From Ardenticatenaceae bacterium (GTDB taxonomy: Bacteria; Chloroflexota; Anaerolineae; Promineifilales; Promineifilaceae): a stretch of 64,000 bases of DNA. The position numbers and the translations under genes were made by a program. The notes beneath the pieces were generated by a model that did not search any database, had not been told where the DNA came from, and was given only the letters and a program-made list of their open reading frames with translations. The stretch is from positions 1-64,000 of the forward strand of contig WYBM01000028.1 in assembly GCA_011525915.1 (NCBI GenBank). Direction: 5' to 3'. The first letter of the stretch is position 1; every line of letters starts with the position of its first letter. Positions 9,364 to 22,285 of this stretch are shown piece after piece.

Positions 9364-9834
9364 CATAAGTTTAGTAAATAAGGATCAAAATGCATTCACA
9401 TCGACTAATAAATGAGCAATTTCTCAGGTCAAGATTACTGACAATCGGCGGGAAAGGGGCGCCAGGGCAGCCCTGTTCAAATGATCCCTACTGTGCGTAT
9501 TGGTTTACGTTAGCAGCTGCCGACCTTGGGCAGAGAGGTGCCCTGGTTTACCTTCCACTCACGGGGTAAGAATCCCTTGAGCAGCCTCATCCTTTACCCA
9601 GGCACACATATAGACCTACAGGCTTACGTGCCATCTGCACATGCACACCTCAATTCTTTGCCAAACGGCCGTAGCCAAGAGGCAGCCGCCATGCAATGTG
9701 TGTACAATCAGCCGGGGCAAACAAATGGAGAGGTCTAGCCGGGACTGCTCACTTGTAAAGGATACTATTTTGCGGTTGTTAACAAATAAAACAAAAAGAA
9801 AAATCAACTGCTATCTGACTGAAAGGAGAACAAC
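9364..9834 (+). other. Long structured leader or small RNA region before folE
   Basis: No convincing gene is seen in this 470-base stretch, which follows a consensus promoter. Several inverted repeats could fold. CCAGGGCA (about 9462) pairs with TGCCCTGG (about 9539), with an inner CTGCC/GGCAG hairpin. GGGTAA (about 9574) pairs with TTACCC (about 9594), and GGCAC (9601) pairs with GTGCC (9628). The last 60 bases are A/T-rich with an AAAGGAG ribosome binding site for folE. It matches no riboswitch class that I can recognise by eye. It could be a folE regulatory leader or an independent RNA. Confidence 0.45.
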
Positions 9835-10500
9835 ATGTTGAAATCAGCCAAAGAGATGAATGGGAATGGATTCCATGCAAACGGCAACGGGCACACCAAT
9901 GGGCATGCAACGGCTGACCTGAGGCTACAGGATCTTACAGCGGCTACACCTAAGGACGCTATTCAAACGGCCGTGCGTTCCATTCTTATCAATGTGGGTG
10001 AAGACCCAGATCGTGACGGTCTTATAGGCACGCCAGGCCGTATCGCCCGTATGTATGACGAAATTCTGGCCGGTTACAAAGTAGACCCGGTTAAACTGGT
10101 GAATGGTGCCTTATTTGATGTGGAATATGACGAGATGGTGGTTGTGAAGGAAATTGAATACTTCAGTATGTGTGAACACCACATGCTGCCTTTTTTTGGC
10201 CGGGCGCACGTTGCTTATATTCCATCAGACAAGGTGATTGGCCTCTCCAAAATCCCGCGCCTGGTGGAAATGTTTGCCCGGCGCTTACAGGTACAGGAAC
10301 GTATGACCCGCCAGATCGCGGAAATGCTTGACGAAATTCTAGCACCGCAGGCGGTGGCCGTAGCCGTGAACGGTTCTCATATGTGCTCCATGATGCGTGG
10401 TGTCAAGAAAGAGCATCCGGTCATGATGACAACCGCTTTTCTGGGGAAGTTTAAGGAAGATCGGGAACTGCGAAAAGAATTTTTAGATCAAATCAGATAA
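9835..10500 (+). CDS. folE: GTP cyclohydrolase I
   Basis: This enzyme converts GTP to 7,8-dihydroneopterin triphosphate, the first step to folate and the substrate of QueD in the queuosine cluster at 22-25 kb. The 221-residue protein has the type I signatures. They are [20 protein letters not shown], the zinc/active-site segment [20 protein letters not shown] (Cys and His ligands near residues 110-113) and the second zinc Cys in [11 protein letters not shown]. The first 30 residues are a low-complexity Asn/Gly/His-rich extension that is absent in minimal FolE proteins. The start has AAAGGAG about 9 bases upstream; a second in-frame ATG eight codons in is possible. Confidence 0.95.
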   Translation: MLKSAKEMNGNGFHANGNGHTNGHATADLRLQDLTAATPKDAIQTAVRSILINVGEDPDRDGLIGTPGRIARMYDEILAGYKVDPVKLVNGALFDVEYDEMVVVKEIEYFSMCEHHMLPFFGRAHVAYIPSDKVIGLSKIPRLVEMFARRLQVQERMTRQIAEMLDEILAPQAVAVAVNGSHMCSMMRGVKKEHPVMMTTAFLGKFKEDRELRKEFLDQIR

Positions 10501-10515
10501 TCCAATGCCCGCCCG

Positions 10516-10794
10516 TCAGTTGAAAGGCATGAGCCTGGAGGCATGGCAATCATATGCCTGGTCCTTTAAGTTATCACTTACTGTGAAGTCATCTTCAGGC
10601 CAGGCACTGCCACTCCACTGGCGCAGCATCTCTTTGTCGTTCATCAGGGCGGCGTAATCCAGGTGAACATGTTGGGGTGTCAGCGGCATCAGGGTCAGGA
10701 CGGCCGTGGCCAAACGCCCGGGTACAGGCCTGTCATCAGGATAAAACAAGGGTTGGCTGATCATCAAGGGGTAAAACCTCCAAGCGTCACTCAA
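10516..10794 (-). pseudogene. Truncated GNAT-like acetyltransferase fragment
   Basis: The 92-codon frame contains LDYAALMNDKEMLRQWSGS followed by WPEDDFTVSDNL. This resembles the N-terminal segment of a family of GNAT-type proteins that usually continues for another 100 or more residues. Here it runs into unrelated residues (about 10560 down to 10516) and stops, so the acetyl-CoA binding half is missing. It sits tail to tail with folE, 15 bases apart. I judge it a decayed gene from remembered family pattern only; an intact short protein cannot be excluded. Confidence 0.5.
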
Positions 10795-10945
10795 ACAAGA
10801 AGATTAGATAGTGATTTTTTCTGTTACCCTTTTCTTTTTTTGCCAGCCCCTCTTATAATGAAGAGAAAGCGTGGTGTCAGCAGTTAAAAAACATTGGTGA
10901 GGAATGAGTATGAGCATGTTTACCGGGTTTTGATAGATCAATGCC

Positions 10946-10974
10946 TTGACACCTTTGAATGAGACGTATATAAT
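10946..10974 (+). promoter_or_regulatory. rrn operon promoter
   Basis: TTGACA (10946-10951), a 17-base spacer and TATAAT (10969-10974) form a perfect sigma-A promoter about 215 bases before 16S rRNA. The preceding 130 bases are AT-rich. Confidence 0.85.
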
Positions 10975-11054
10975 CCCGACTTGTCTTGAGGAAAGGGATG
11001 TAAGCAAAAAAAGAACATCCATTACAAGAGAAGAAGAGAAGCAGCAAAAAAGGG

Positions 11055-11078
11055 ACGACTCCTTTGAGTCGTTTTTTT
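11055..11078 (+). terminator. Intrinsic terminator-like hairpin in rrn leader
   Basis: ACGACTC and GAGTCGT pair around CTTT and are followed by seven T residues. It lies between the rrn promoter and 16S, so full-length rRNA synthesis would need antitermination. A boxA-like ACCTTAACAATTG follows at about 11100-11112. Confidence 0.7.
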
Positions 11079-11187
11079 GTCTGAGGGGTGGGGTGAGACA
11101 CCTTAACAATTGAAGAGTGACAAGAACAAAGCGGACCCTGATTTAGAAACACAAAAGTAGTCCGTAAGAGTACGGAAACAAAACTCT

Positions 11188-12690
<1,503 letters not shown>

Positions 12691-12824
12691 TAAGGGATAC
12701 AGCATTGCTGAGAAGTAATGCATAAACCTAGGTCAATCACTTGGCCAAGTGCTAAGTGATCATCAGGTAAGTCAAGTTCTTGTCACTCTTCAGTTGTTGA
12801 GAATTAACATAAAAGCGAGAGCGA

Positions 12825-12898
12825 GGGCCTGTAGCTCAGCTGGTTAGAGCGTTCCTCTGATAAGGGAGAGGTCGTTGGTTCGAGTCCAACCAGGCCCA
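12825..12898 (+). tRNA. tRNA-Ile (GAT)
   Basis: The acceptor arm GGGCCTG / CAGGCCC, D-arm GCTCAGCTGGTTAGAGC, T-arm GGTTCGAGTCC and anticodon GAT in CTGATAA are all present. Discriminator A is followed by CC but not a full CCA, so the 3' end must be completed after transcription. It is the first tRNA in the 16S-23S spacer. Confidence 0.96.
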
Positions 12899-12907
12899 CC
12901 TTAGCCC

Positions 12908-12980
12908 GGGGATGTAGCTCAGATGGGAGAGCGCCGCCTTTGCACGGCGGAGGTCAGGAGTTCGAGCCTCCTCATCTCCA
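12908..12980 (+). tRNA. tRNA-Ala (TGC)
   Basis: The acceptor arm GGGGATG / CATCTCC, anticodon TGC within CTTTGCACG and T-arm GAGTTCGAGCCTC are present. No CCA is encoded. It lies nine bases after tRNA-Ile in the rrn spacer. Confidence 0.96.
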
Positions 12981-13365
12981 TAAATGATGAGCAAGGGACA
13001 GCCCTAGAGGCATAAAGCCGGGCAGTTAAGGCCCTAAAGAGAAAAGTAGGCACGTTCTTTGATTAAGACAAAAGGCATTACCAGCGTGTAAGGGTATATA
13101 GCGGGCATGTAGAAAATGAGCCTGGTTATATACTGGGCTTTTTTTGTCTCTCAGGGAATGAAGTCACCAATGAAGGTAAGCAGTTAACAATTGTGACTGA
13201 ATAATTACAGACAATCGGCCACAATTGTTAGCAGCTTACAACTACAGCGTAAGTTGCTTACACTTACTGAAGTGTAAAACTGAACGTTAACAGCTAAATA
13301 AGACACAAAATAATCTGTAACGTGTAACACACGTATGTGAGAGTGTCGAATTCTCCGTATCATGT
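12981..13365 (+). other. rrn internal spacer, tRNA-Ala to 23S
   Basis: No gene is seen here. The spacer holds a boxA-like GTTCTTTGATTAAG (about 13054), a terminator-like hairpin at 13119-13145 and a perfect inverted repeat TAACAATTGTG / CACAATTGTTA (13185-13195 and 13220-13230). The left arm of the 23S processing stem is at 13349-13366. Confidence 0.7.
13119..13145 (+). terminator. Terminator-like hairpin in the 16S-23S spacer
   Basis: AGCC (13119) pairs with GGCT (13136-13139) around a 13-base loop and is followed by T7. A competing stem, GTATATA (13094-13100) with TATATAC (13127-13133), overlaps the hairpin and would exclude it. The pair looks like a terminator/antiterminator choice. Confidence 0.5.

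Positions 13366-13366
<1 letters not shown>
13349..13366 (+). other. 23S pre-rRNA processing stem, left arm
   Basis: This arm is complementary over 18 bases (one G-U pair) to 16332-16349, just past the 23S 3' end. It brackets 23S rRNA like the RNase III processing stems of other bacteria. Confidence 0.85.
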
Positions 13367-16331
<2,965 letters not shown>

Positions 16332-16349
16332 CACATGGTACGGAGAATT
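16332..16349 (+). other. 23S pre-rRNA processing stem, right arm
   Basis: This is the partner of 13349-13366 (CACATGGTACGGAGAATT pairs with the left arm). It starts one base after the predicted 23S 3' end. Confidence 0.85.
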
Positions 16350-16462
16350 GGGCACTTTGGCATGTGTGTGACAACAGATTACAGATAAATGCAATGCAGT
16401 AATGCAAGTAAGTCTTATTTAGCGCGATAACGAAATGTTTTAACAAACAAGTTGATTAGAAA

Positions 16463-16594
<132 letters not shown>

Positions 16595-16637
16595 CTTTGC
16601 CTCTGCAGCCCTACGCAGTTTGACACGGCCGTACCCC

Positions 16638-17912
16638 ATGACCCACTACGTCACCCTGTTACAACAAAACCGGAATTTCCGGTTTTTATGGTGGGGCAGT
16701 ATTGTTTCATTACTGGGTGATTGGTTTAACCTGATCGCTTCAGCCGCCCTGATAACGACGTTAACCAACTCTGGGGTGGCCATTAGCTACCTCTTTTTAA
16801 TACGTTTTGTTCCCCTCTTTCTTTTTAGCCCCATTGCCGGCGTGATTGCCGACCGTTTTAATCGAAAATATATACTTATTGTCAGCGATGTGCTGCGAGC
16901 CGTGACAGTGCTTGGATTTTTACTGGTTAAGTCACCAGAGCATGTGTGGTTGTTGTATGCCCTGACCGCCACCCAATTTGCGTTAAGTGCCTTATTTACC
17001 CCAGCACGTTCGGCCGTTTTGGCAAATATCGTAGCGCGAAAAGACCTGGTAACGGCTAACGCTCTGGATAGTCTTACCTGGAGTACCATGTTGGCGCTAG
17101 GCGCTTTTGCCGGCGGTGTGGTGGCTGCTATGTTTGGCACACGCATCGCTTTTCTGTTAGATGTGGGGACCTTTCTCGCCTCTGCTTTATTAATCAGCCA
17201 GATTAGGTTGCCTGAACGTAATAAAACGGCCGTGTCTACCCAAACCGGCTGGTTAAATTTTATCGAAGGGTTTCGTTACCTCTGGGGGCATGGGTTCCTG
17301 CTGGCCATTGCCCTGGTGAAAGCTGCCGGGTCGCTGGTCTGGGGCTCAATTAATGTGTTAGAAGTAACCTATGCCCATCAATTCTTCCCGCTAAGTCCTA
17401 CTGCGTTTCCCTTGATAAAAGATGGCGCTACGGCCACACTGGGCCTTGTTTACATGATCAGCGGCCTGGGTACAGGGTTGGGGCCGTTAATCATGCGGCA
17501 TAAAATGGGCGATACGCCCCCCAGGCTGCTGTGGGGCATTTCTATTGCCTTTGTGTTGCTGGCTGTTAGTATTTCTAGCCTGGCGCTGGCGCCAACATTG
17601 CCGTGGTTCTTGTTGGCAACGTTGGTGCGTACCATAGGCTCAGGCACAATATGGGTCTTTTCGGCGGCACTGCTGCAAACCATAGTACCCGATGATTTCC
17701 GCGGCCGTGTATTTGCCTTTGAGTTCGCCGCGTTGACCCTGACGCAGTCATTCTCTATTTTTGGGGCAGGATATGGTCAGGATCATTTGGACCTGACCGT
17801 GCAACAGGTAACGCTGGCCTTTGGCCTATTTGGCATGATAGTGGCGCTAGGCTGGCTGGCCTTTGTGCTGATAAACCGTATTCCCCAGACGTATTCTCAA
17901 GAAGTACCCTGA
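16638..17912 (+). CDS. MFS transporter (drug/siderophore exporter type)
   Basis: This 424-residue protein has about 12 membrane helices of the MFS_3 / enterobactin-exporter type. The family motif between helices 2 and 3 reads GVIADRFNRKYILIVSD, and ALFTPARSAVLANIV is the usual helix 4 region. The start is placed at the ATG at 16638. The frame is open to a TTG at 16620, but MTHYVTLLQQNRNFRFLWWG is the normal N-terminus. There is no strong ribosome binding site. It begins just after the rrn terminator, with its own expression unclear. The substrate is unknown. Confidence 0.85.
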   Translation: MTHYVTLLQQNRNFRFLWWGSIVSLLGDWFNLIASAALITTLTNSGVAISYLFLIRFVPLFLFSPIAGVIADRFNRKYILIVSDVLRAVTVLGFLLVKSPEHVWLLYALTATQFALSALFTPARSAVLANIVARKDLVTANALDSLTWSTMLALGAFAGGVVAAMFGTRIAFLLDVGTFLASALLISQIRLPERNKTAVSTQTGWLNFIEGFRYLWGHGFLLAIALVKAAGSLVWGSINVLEVTYAHQFFPLSPTAFPLIKDGATATLGLVYMISGLGTGLGPLIMRHKMGDTPPRLLWGISIAFVLLAVSISSLALAPTLPWFLLATLVRTIGSGTIWVFSAALLQTIVPDDFRGRVFAFEFAALTLTQSFSIFGAGYGQDHLDLTVQQVTLAFGLFGMIVALGWLAFVLINRIPQTYSQEVP

Positions 17913-17935
17913 TTTCTGGTGATCTGTTTCCTTAT

Positions 17936-19816
17936 CTACTCTATACGAATGTCAAAAGGCATCAGGTATAGCGGCCGTCCGCCCCAACGCCGCGCCCACT
18001 CGCCAGAAAGCAAGCGCGCTACCTCTTCGGCCGCTTCATAAGGGCTGGGCACAACGTGACGGTTGCTTTTAGGCTGCAGGTTGACCACCGGCACTTCTAC
18101 ACCATCACCCGTAGACAAGCCAGCCAGTTCCGCCGCTTTCTGAATGGCGTCTAGAAAGTCACCATGACTGTCTACCAGCTTGTGGGCCAGCGCCTGACGC
18201 CCGCTCCAGACACGCCCTTCACAAATGGGATCCAGTTCGTCCACGGGTAGATCACGGCCGTAAGCGACCACAGACTTAAATTGTTGATACATCTCCAAAA
18301 TCCCGTCCCAGAAAACCTGTCGTTCATCTTCCGTCATAGGTTCCGGATTAGTGAACAGCCCCGCCCGTTTACCGCGGGTGACATTGGCACGGTTGATGTG
18401 TAGTTTTTCATATAGATTGCTGGTGCTGAGGCGTAACATAAAAACGCCAATGGAACCGGTGATCGTCAACGGTTGGCTCATGATGTGGTTCGCAGTGGCG
18501 CTGACATAGTAACCGCCAGAAGCGGCCTGATTTCCCATGTACACCAGTACTGGTTTCTTCTGGCGAATACGCCGGATCTCGCGGCCGATTAGATCGGAAG
18601 CCAGTGCGTCACCTCCTGGGGAGTCTACATGGAAAATGAGGGCGGCCAGGTCATCTAGCTTTTCGGCGTGACGCAGCAATGCCAGTAAGGTGACATCACC
18701 GGCTACTTCATCACCGATCAGCGGCACGGGCAGTTCAATGGGCGGGCGCTGGCTGGTTCCCATGATAATGGTGCCGTTCAGGCTGACGACCCCAATAAAT
18801 TTGGACGTATGACGGCGCGGCTTTTCCAGGAGCAGCGTGTTTACTTTACGCCATTCTTGCAGCCTGGCCATTGGCTTTCTGGTATTGGGGGTAGGAACGG
18901 CCGTCTCTGTTTCATCTCCCCCTGGTTCGTCCGGTTCATCAGCTGGTGCCGTGGCCAGATCTTCTTCCTCTGTCTGCTCACTTTCGGTGTCAGTTGCAGC
19001 CAATACGTATGCCAGTTGATCTTCATAGGCGATAGCGTCTACCAGCCCCGCTCGCAGTGCCTGACGGGCAAACAGTGGGCCGCTGTCCATCAGTTGGGTA
19101 AATTCCGCTGGCGTCAGCTGACGGCCGTCGGCCATGGCCGACGTCAGCATGTCATAGATCTCATCCAACAGCCAGGTCAACTGCTCTTGTTGTTCTGGTG
19201 TAATCTCTGCCCGAGCAAAAAGATTGGGCGAGGCTTTGTAGGGCGAAATCTGTACCGCGTCAAAATGCAGGCCAATTTGTGCCAGGGCGTCTTTTAGAAA
19301 AAGCACTTCTGACCGAATGCCCAGGACATTAAACTGGGTGCTAGGAGGAATGATGATCCGGTCAGCGGCTGAGGCCACAAAGTAATGGGCAACATCCAGA
19401 TAAGGCGTATAAACAACGGCCGTCTTGCCACTTTGCCGCAGCCGCAAAATTGCCTGGCGTATATTCTGCAGCGAGGCCAGGCCGGTATTAAAGCCATGCA
19501 GCACAAACAACACTCCCTTAACATTGTCGGCATCAGTCACACGCCGCAGCTGATAGTTCATCTGCTCAATGCTGTAGGGGGGTGGGGGGAGACGCAGTTG
19601 CCGCTCAAGGAAACTCCGTGGCGGCTCAGCCCGTTCAGGCATAGGCCCGCCCACGCGAATGACCACGTAGTCTACCTGGGCCCCGCGTGCCTGGCGCAGA
19701 CCGTTACGCAAGGAGACGCCAGCGTGTGTCCAGCCATCCTTTGTGGCTTGCCATACCTGCTTCAATTCGTCGTGTAGGTCGGTGAAGAAGTTGGGTTTGG
19801 TAGTTGTTTCACTCAT
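17936..19816 (-). CDS. sppA: Signal peptide peptidase SppA, long (67 kDa-like) form
   Basis: This 626-residue S49 serine protease degrades cleaved signal peptides and other membrane fragments. Two S49 domains are visible. The N-terminal one (about residues 95-250) carries the candidate general-base Lys in ISPYKASPNLFARAEITPE. The C-terminal one (about 345-560) has the nucleophile Ser in NQAASGGYYVSATANH and the preceding HVDSPGGDALASDLI. Between them is an acidic Glu/Asp/Thr-rich linker of about 50 residues that is unusual for the family. No clear N-terminal membrane helix is seen, whereas E. coli SppA has one. Attachment to the membrane may be peripheral. The gene stands alone, convergent with the MFS gene. 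Confidence 0.85.
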   Translation of the reverse strand: MSETTTKPNFFTDLHDELKQVWQATKDGWTHAGVSLRNGLRQARGAQVDYVVIRVGGPMPERAEPPRSFLERQLRLPPPPYSIEQMNYQLRRVTDADNVKGVLFVLHGFNTGLASLQNIRQAILRLRQSGKTAVVYTPYLDVAHYFVASAADRIIIPPSTQFNVLGIRSEVLFLKDALAQIGLHFDAVQISPYKASPNLFARAEITPEQQEQLTWLLDEIYDMLTSAMADGRQLTPAEFTQLMDSGPLFARQALRAGLVDAIAYEDQLAYVLAATDTESEQTEEEDLATAPADEPDEPGGDETETAVPTPNTRKPMARLQEWRKVNTLLLEKPRRHTSKFIGVVSLNGTIIMGTSQRPPIELPVPLIGDEVAGDVTLLALLRHAEKLDDLAALIFHVDSPGGDALASDLIGREIRRIRQKKPVLVYMGNQAASGGYYVSATANHIMSQPLTITGSIGVFMLRLSTSNLYEKLHINRANVTRGKRAGLFTNPEPMTEDERQVFWDGILEMYQQFKSVVAYGRDLPVDELDPICEGRVWSGRQALAHKLVDSHGDFLDAIQKAAELAGLSTGDGVEVPVVNLQPKSNRHVVPSPYEAAEEVARLLSGEWARRWGGRPLYLMPFDIRIE

Positions 19817-19899
19817 AGCTTTATCCTTTGAAAGTAGATTATAACGTGTGATTGGGTTATAGGGGATGCTGGATGACCATGAAATGGCAAGTTAAAGGG

Positions 19900-19928
19900 T
19901 TGCGCCGGGCTACGGCCGTCACTATAAT
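19900..19928 (+). promoter_or_regulatory. Promoter of the TPP-controlled thiN transcript
   Basis: TTGCGC (19900-19905), a 17-base spacer that contains ACGGCCGT, and TATAAT (19923-19928) lie just ahead of the riboswitch. Confidence 0.65.
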
Positions 19929-19949
19929 CCCCCTATTACTTAACAAACT

Positions 19950-20041
19950 GGTACAGGGAGCTGGGTGTTGCCTGGCTGAGAGGGTGGTCATAAACCATCG
20001 ACCTGCGAACCTGATCCGGGTAATGCCGGCGGAGGAAATGC
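19950..20041 (+). ncRNA. TPP (THI-box) riboswitch
   Basis: The core of the class is present: GGGAGC, GGCTGAGAGGG, CGACCTGCGAACCTGATC, CGGGTAATGCCGGCGGAGGAA. It lies between a good promoter and a terminator hairpin ahead of thiN, so thiamine pyrophosphate should switch off thiN (and perhaps thiB) by early termination. Confidence 0.96.
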
Positions 20042-20065
20042 AAATTGTTTTTGCTTTACCAATGA

Positions 20066-20091
20066 GGCCGCCCTTTCGGGTGGCCTTTTTT
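20066..20091 (+). terminator. Riboswitch-linked intrinsic terminator
   Basis: GGCCGCCC and GGGTGGCC pair around TTTC and are followed by six T residues, 25 bases after the TPP aptamer and 46 bases before thiN. It is the likely expression platform. Confidence 0.85.
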
Positions 20092-20137
20092 GTTGCCAAT
20101 GACCGGGGCTGGCCCGTGTCACTGGCCGTGAGCAACC

Positions 20138-20797
20138 ATGAGCGTTTTGATTTTTGCCAATGGCGTTATTGAAGAGGTGGCATGGCTGCAGCCATACCTG
20201 GCTGCGGCAACGGCCGTCATCGCGGCTGACGGCGGTACGCGCCACCTGTTCCGCCTGCAGCAGCGGCCCGATGTGGTTATTGGTGACATGGATTCCTTAC
20301 CGGCCGCAGTGTGTGCCTGGCTAGAAGCTGGCGCTACCCGCTTCATCACCCACCCCATCGCCAAAGACCAGACGGATTTAGAACTGGCCTTACTGTATGC
20401 GGCTGCCATGTATGAGGCTCCTCTGCTGATCTTCGGTGCATTGGGGGGGCGGCTGGACCAGACAGTAGGGAACATCTTGCTGCTGACCCATCCACAACTG
20501 CACGGCCGTCTGGTCACGTTGGTGACCGCCCATGAACGAGCCTGGCTGGTGCGGGGCGACACCGAAATTAATGGCCGCCTCGGCGACACTGTCTCCCTGA
20601 TTCCGTTAGGGGGAGATGCCTATATTCACGCCGCCACCGGTCTGCAATGGCCGCTGCGTGATGAGGTTTTAACATTTGGCCTGGCGCGGGGGATGAGCAA
20701 TGTATTAACGGCCGTGACCGCCACCCTCTCTGTGACCTCTGGCTGTGTGTTATGCATTCACGCCTCATTGCCAGAAAGTGGGCAGGCTAAGACCTGA
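20138..20797 (+). CDS. thiN: Thiamine diphosphokinase
   Basis: This 219-residue enzyme transfers pyrophosphate from ATP to thiamine, giving TPP. Family blocks are AADGGTRHLF, PDVVIGDMDSL (the metal/ATP-binding Asp pair), KDQTDLELAL and GALGGRLDQTVGNILLL. The C-terminal substrate-binding half has TGLQWPLRDEVLTFGLARGMSN. It is the first gene after a TPP riboswitch and terminator, so it is repressed by its own product. The organism can therefore use imported thiamine, in line with thiB next door. Confidence 0.93.
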   Translation: MSVLIFANGVIEEVAWLQPYLAAATAVIAADGGTRHLFRLQQRPDVVIGDMDSLPAAVCAWLEAGATRFITHPIAKDQTDLELALLYAAAMYEAPLLIFGALGGRLDQTVGNILLLTHPQLHGRLVTLVTAHERAWLVRGDTEINGRLGDTVSLIPLGGDAYIHAATGLQWPLRDEVLTFGLARGMSNVLTAVTATLSVTSGCVLCIHASLPESGQAKT

Positions 20798-20865
20798 GCA
20801 GTTCCGCGCAACGTTAAGCTGCTGCCCTGCCAGGATTGCTACATATTATATGAGGAGAAAAAACC

Positions 20866-21972
20866 ATGAAACAACACTTTTTGCTTATGACGCTTTTTAG
20901 TTTGATACTGGCCGCCTGTTCTGGGGCAACCGGCGCCACCTCTGGGGGAACGGCCGTGACATCGCCGGCCAGCACAAATGCAGATGCTGCCGAACCGCGC
21001 CCGCTCGTTTTCATGTCGCATGACAGTTTTGCTATCAGTGAGGACGTTCTCAAAGCATTTGAGACTGAACATAATGTTGTTGTCGAGCTGCTGCCAGCCG
21101 GTGACGCTGGGGCAGCACTCAACCAGGCCATCCTTACCAAAGAAGTGCCCCTGGCCGACGTTTTTTTTGGTGTAGACAACACGTTTATGGGGAGAGCATT
21201 GGCCGCCGGCATCTTTGAGCCCTATCAGTCACCCCAACTGGCTGAGATTCCGGATGCATTAGAATTGGACGATACTTACCATCTGCTGCCGGTAGATTTT
21301 GGTGATGTTTGCCTGAACTATGACAAAGCCTGGTTTGCAGAACAGGGTCTGGCGCCCCCACAAACCCTGGCCGACCTGACCAGCCCGGCCTACAAAGGCC
21401 TGCTCGTTGCCGAAAACCCGGCTACCTCCAGCCCCGGCCTGGCTTTTTTGTTTGTCACTATCGCCCAGTTTGGTGTGGCTGGTGAGTATACTTACCTGGA
21501 TTATTGGGCCGACCTGCGCGCCAACGAGATCCTGATCACCAATGGGTGGGAAGACGCCTATTATGGTTATTTCACGGCGGCGAGCGCGGGAGAACGGCCG
21601 TTGGTTGTTTCTTACGCCAGCAGCCCCCCCGCTGAATTTATCTACGCCGATCCGCCGGTAGATGAAGCGCCGACAGCCAGCGTGGTAGAGCCTGGCATGT
21701 GTTTCCGCCAGGTAGAATTTGTGGGTATCCTCAAAGGCACGCAAAACCGTGATCTGGCCGAAGCCTTTGTTGATTACATGCTCAGCCAGCCCTTTCAGGA
21801 AGATATACCGCTTAATATGTTTGTTTTCCCGGCAAATGAAAATGCGGCCTTACCGCCGGCGTTTGTGACGTGGGCCCAGGTTCCAGATCAACCCGCCGCC
21901 CTAAACCTGGCCGAGATTGACGCCAATCGTGATGCCTGGATTGAGGCCTGGACTGAAGTTGTCTTACGGTAA
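20866..21972 (+). CDS. thiB: Thiamine ABC transporter substrate-binding lipoprotein
   Basis: This 368-residue protein has a good ribosome binding site (GAGGAG) and a lipoprotein signal ending at LILAACSG, so it is anchored outside the membrane. The mature part matches the TbpA/ThiB family, with FMSHDSFAISEDVLKAFE, ADVFFGVDNTFMGRAL, LLPVDFGDVCLNYDKAWF and TSSPGLAFLFVTIAQFG. It binds thiamine or its phosphates and delivers them to the ThiP/ThiQ permease and ATPase. No thiP or thiQ follows; the next genes are for queuosine. Control by the upstream riboswitch is likely through read-through from thiN (gap 68 bases). Confidence 0.92.
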   Translation: MKQHFLLMTLFSLILAACSGATGATSGGTAVTSPASTNADAAEPRPLVFMSHDSFAISEDVLKAFETEHNVVVELLPAGDAGAALNQAILTKEVPLADVFFGVDNTFMGRALAAGIFEPYQSPQLAEIPDALELDDTYHLLPVDFGDVCLNYDKAWFAEQGLAPPQTLADLTSPAYKGLLVAENPATSSPGLAFLFVTIAQFGVAGEYTYLDYWADLRANEILITNGWEDAYYGYFTAASAGERPLVVSYASSPPAEFIYADPPVDEAPTASVVEPGMCFRQVEFVGILKGTQNRDLAEAFVDYMLSQPFQEDIPLNMFVFPANENAALPPAFVTWAQVPDQPAALNLAEIDANRDAWIEAWTEVVLR

Positions 21973-21987
21973 TAATCGTCAGGGTTT

Positions 21988-22078
21988 GGTAATCAGTGGT
22001 CAGAACTGCATGAAGTCACTTCTCTTGTCTTTCATGAGTATTTACTGATCACTGTTTACCGATTACTGATACCTGGTA
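21988..22078. repeat. CAGT-heptad hairpin repeat, copy C
   Basis: CAGTGGTCAG words on the left and ACTGATCACTG plus GATTACTGATACCTGG on the right form an imperfect hairpin. It lies between thiB and the structured region ahead of queF. The right end TGATACCTGG recurs at other copies. Confidence 0.65.
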
Positions 22079-22088
22079 AAATTGCAGA

Positions 22089-22167
22089 CGCCGGTGGCGG
22101 AAAAGGTTCTTGCCTGAGGACTGAATACCCGGCTTAACAAAACCGCGGAAATACAGGCCATACCGCG
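22089..22167 (+). ncRNA. Candidate pseudoknot RNA upstream of queF
   Basis: GCCGG (22090-22094) can pair with CCGGC (22129-22133). GCGG inside that loop (22097-22100) can pair with CCGC beyond it (22143-22146) across an A-rich link. This is the H-type pseudoknot arrangement used by preQ1 riboswitches. A competing hairpin CGCGG / CCGCG (22144-22148, 22163-22167) would break the second stem. The first loop is longer than in preQ1-I. The class is not established from sequence alone. The remaining bases to queF (22168-22285) show no gene. Confidence 0.35.
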
Positions 22168-22285
22168 ATACGCGAACAATAGAAAAAGAGCAACAACAGA
22201 CGCAGGCATGGGGGCGTTTATTCATTTTCCCAGGTGTTTGTGGTTGTTGTTTGGCAGCGACTTGGATCTATCAGGAGAGTAAACG

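Noticed and set aside
9420..9830. Known riboswitch or 6S/SRP/RNase P RNA in the folE leader
   Set aside because: None of the conserved core words of the cobalamin, TPP, c-di-GMP, SRP, RNase P or tmRNA classes could be found by eye.
9526..9841. Two short plus-strand frames before folE
   Set aside because: They overlap each other, lack ribosome binding sites and family features, and fall in a region better explained as a structured leader.
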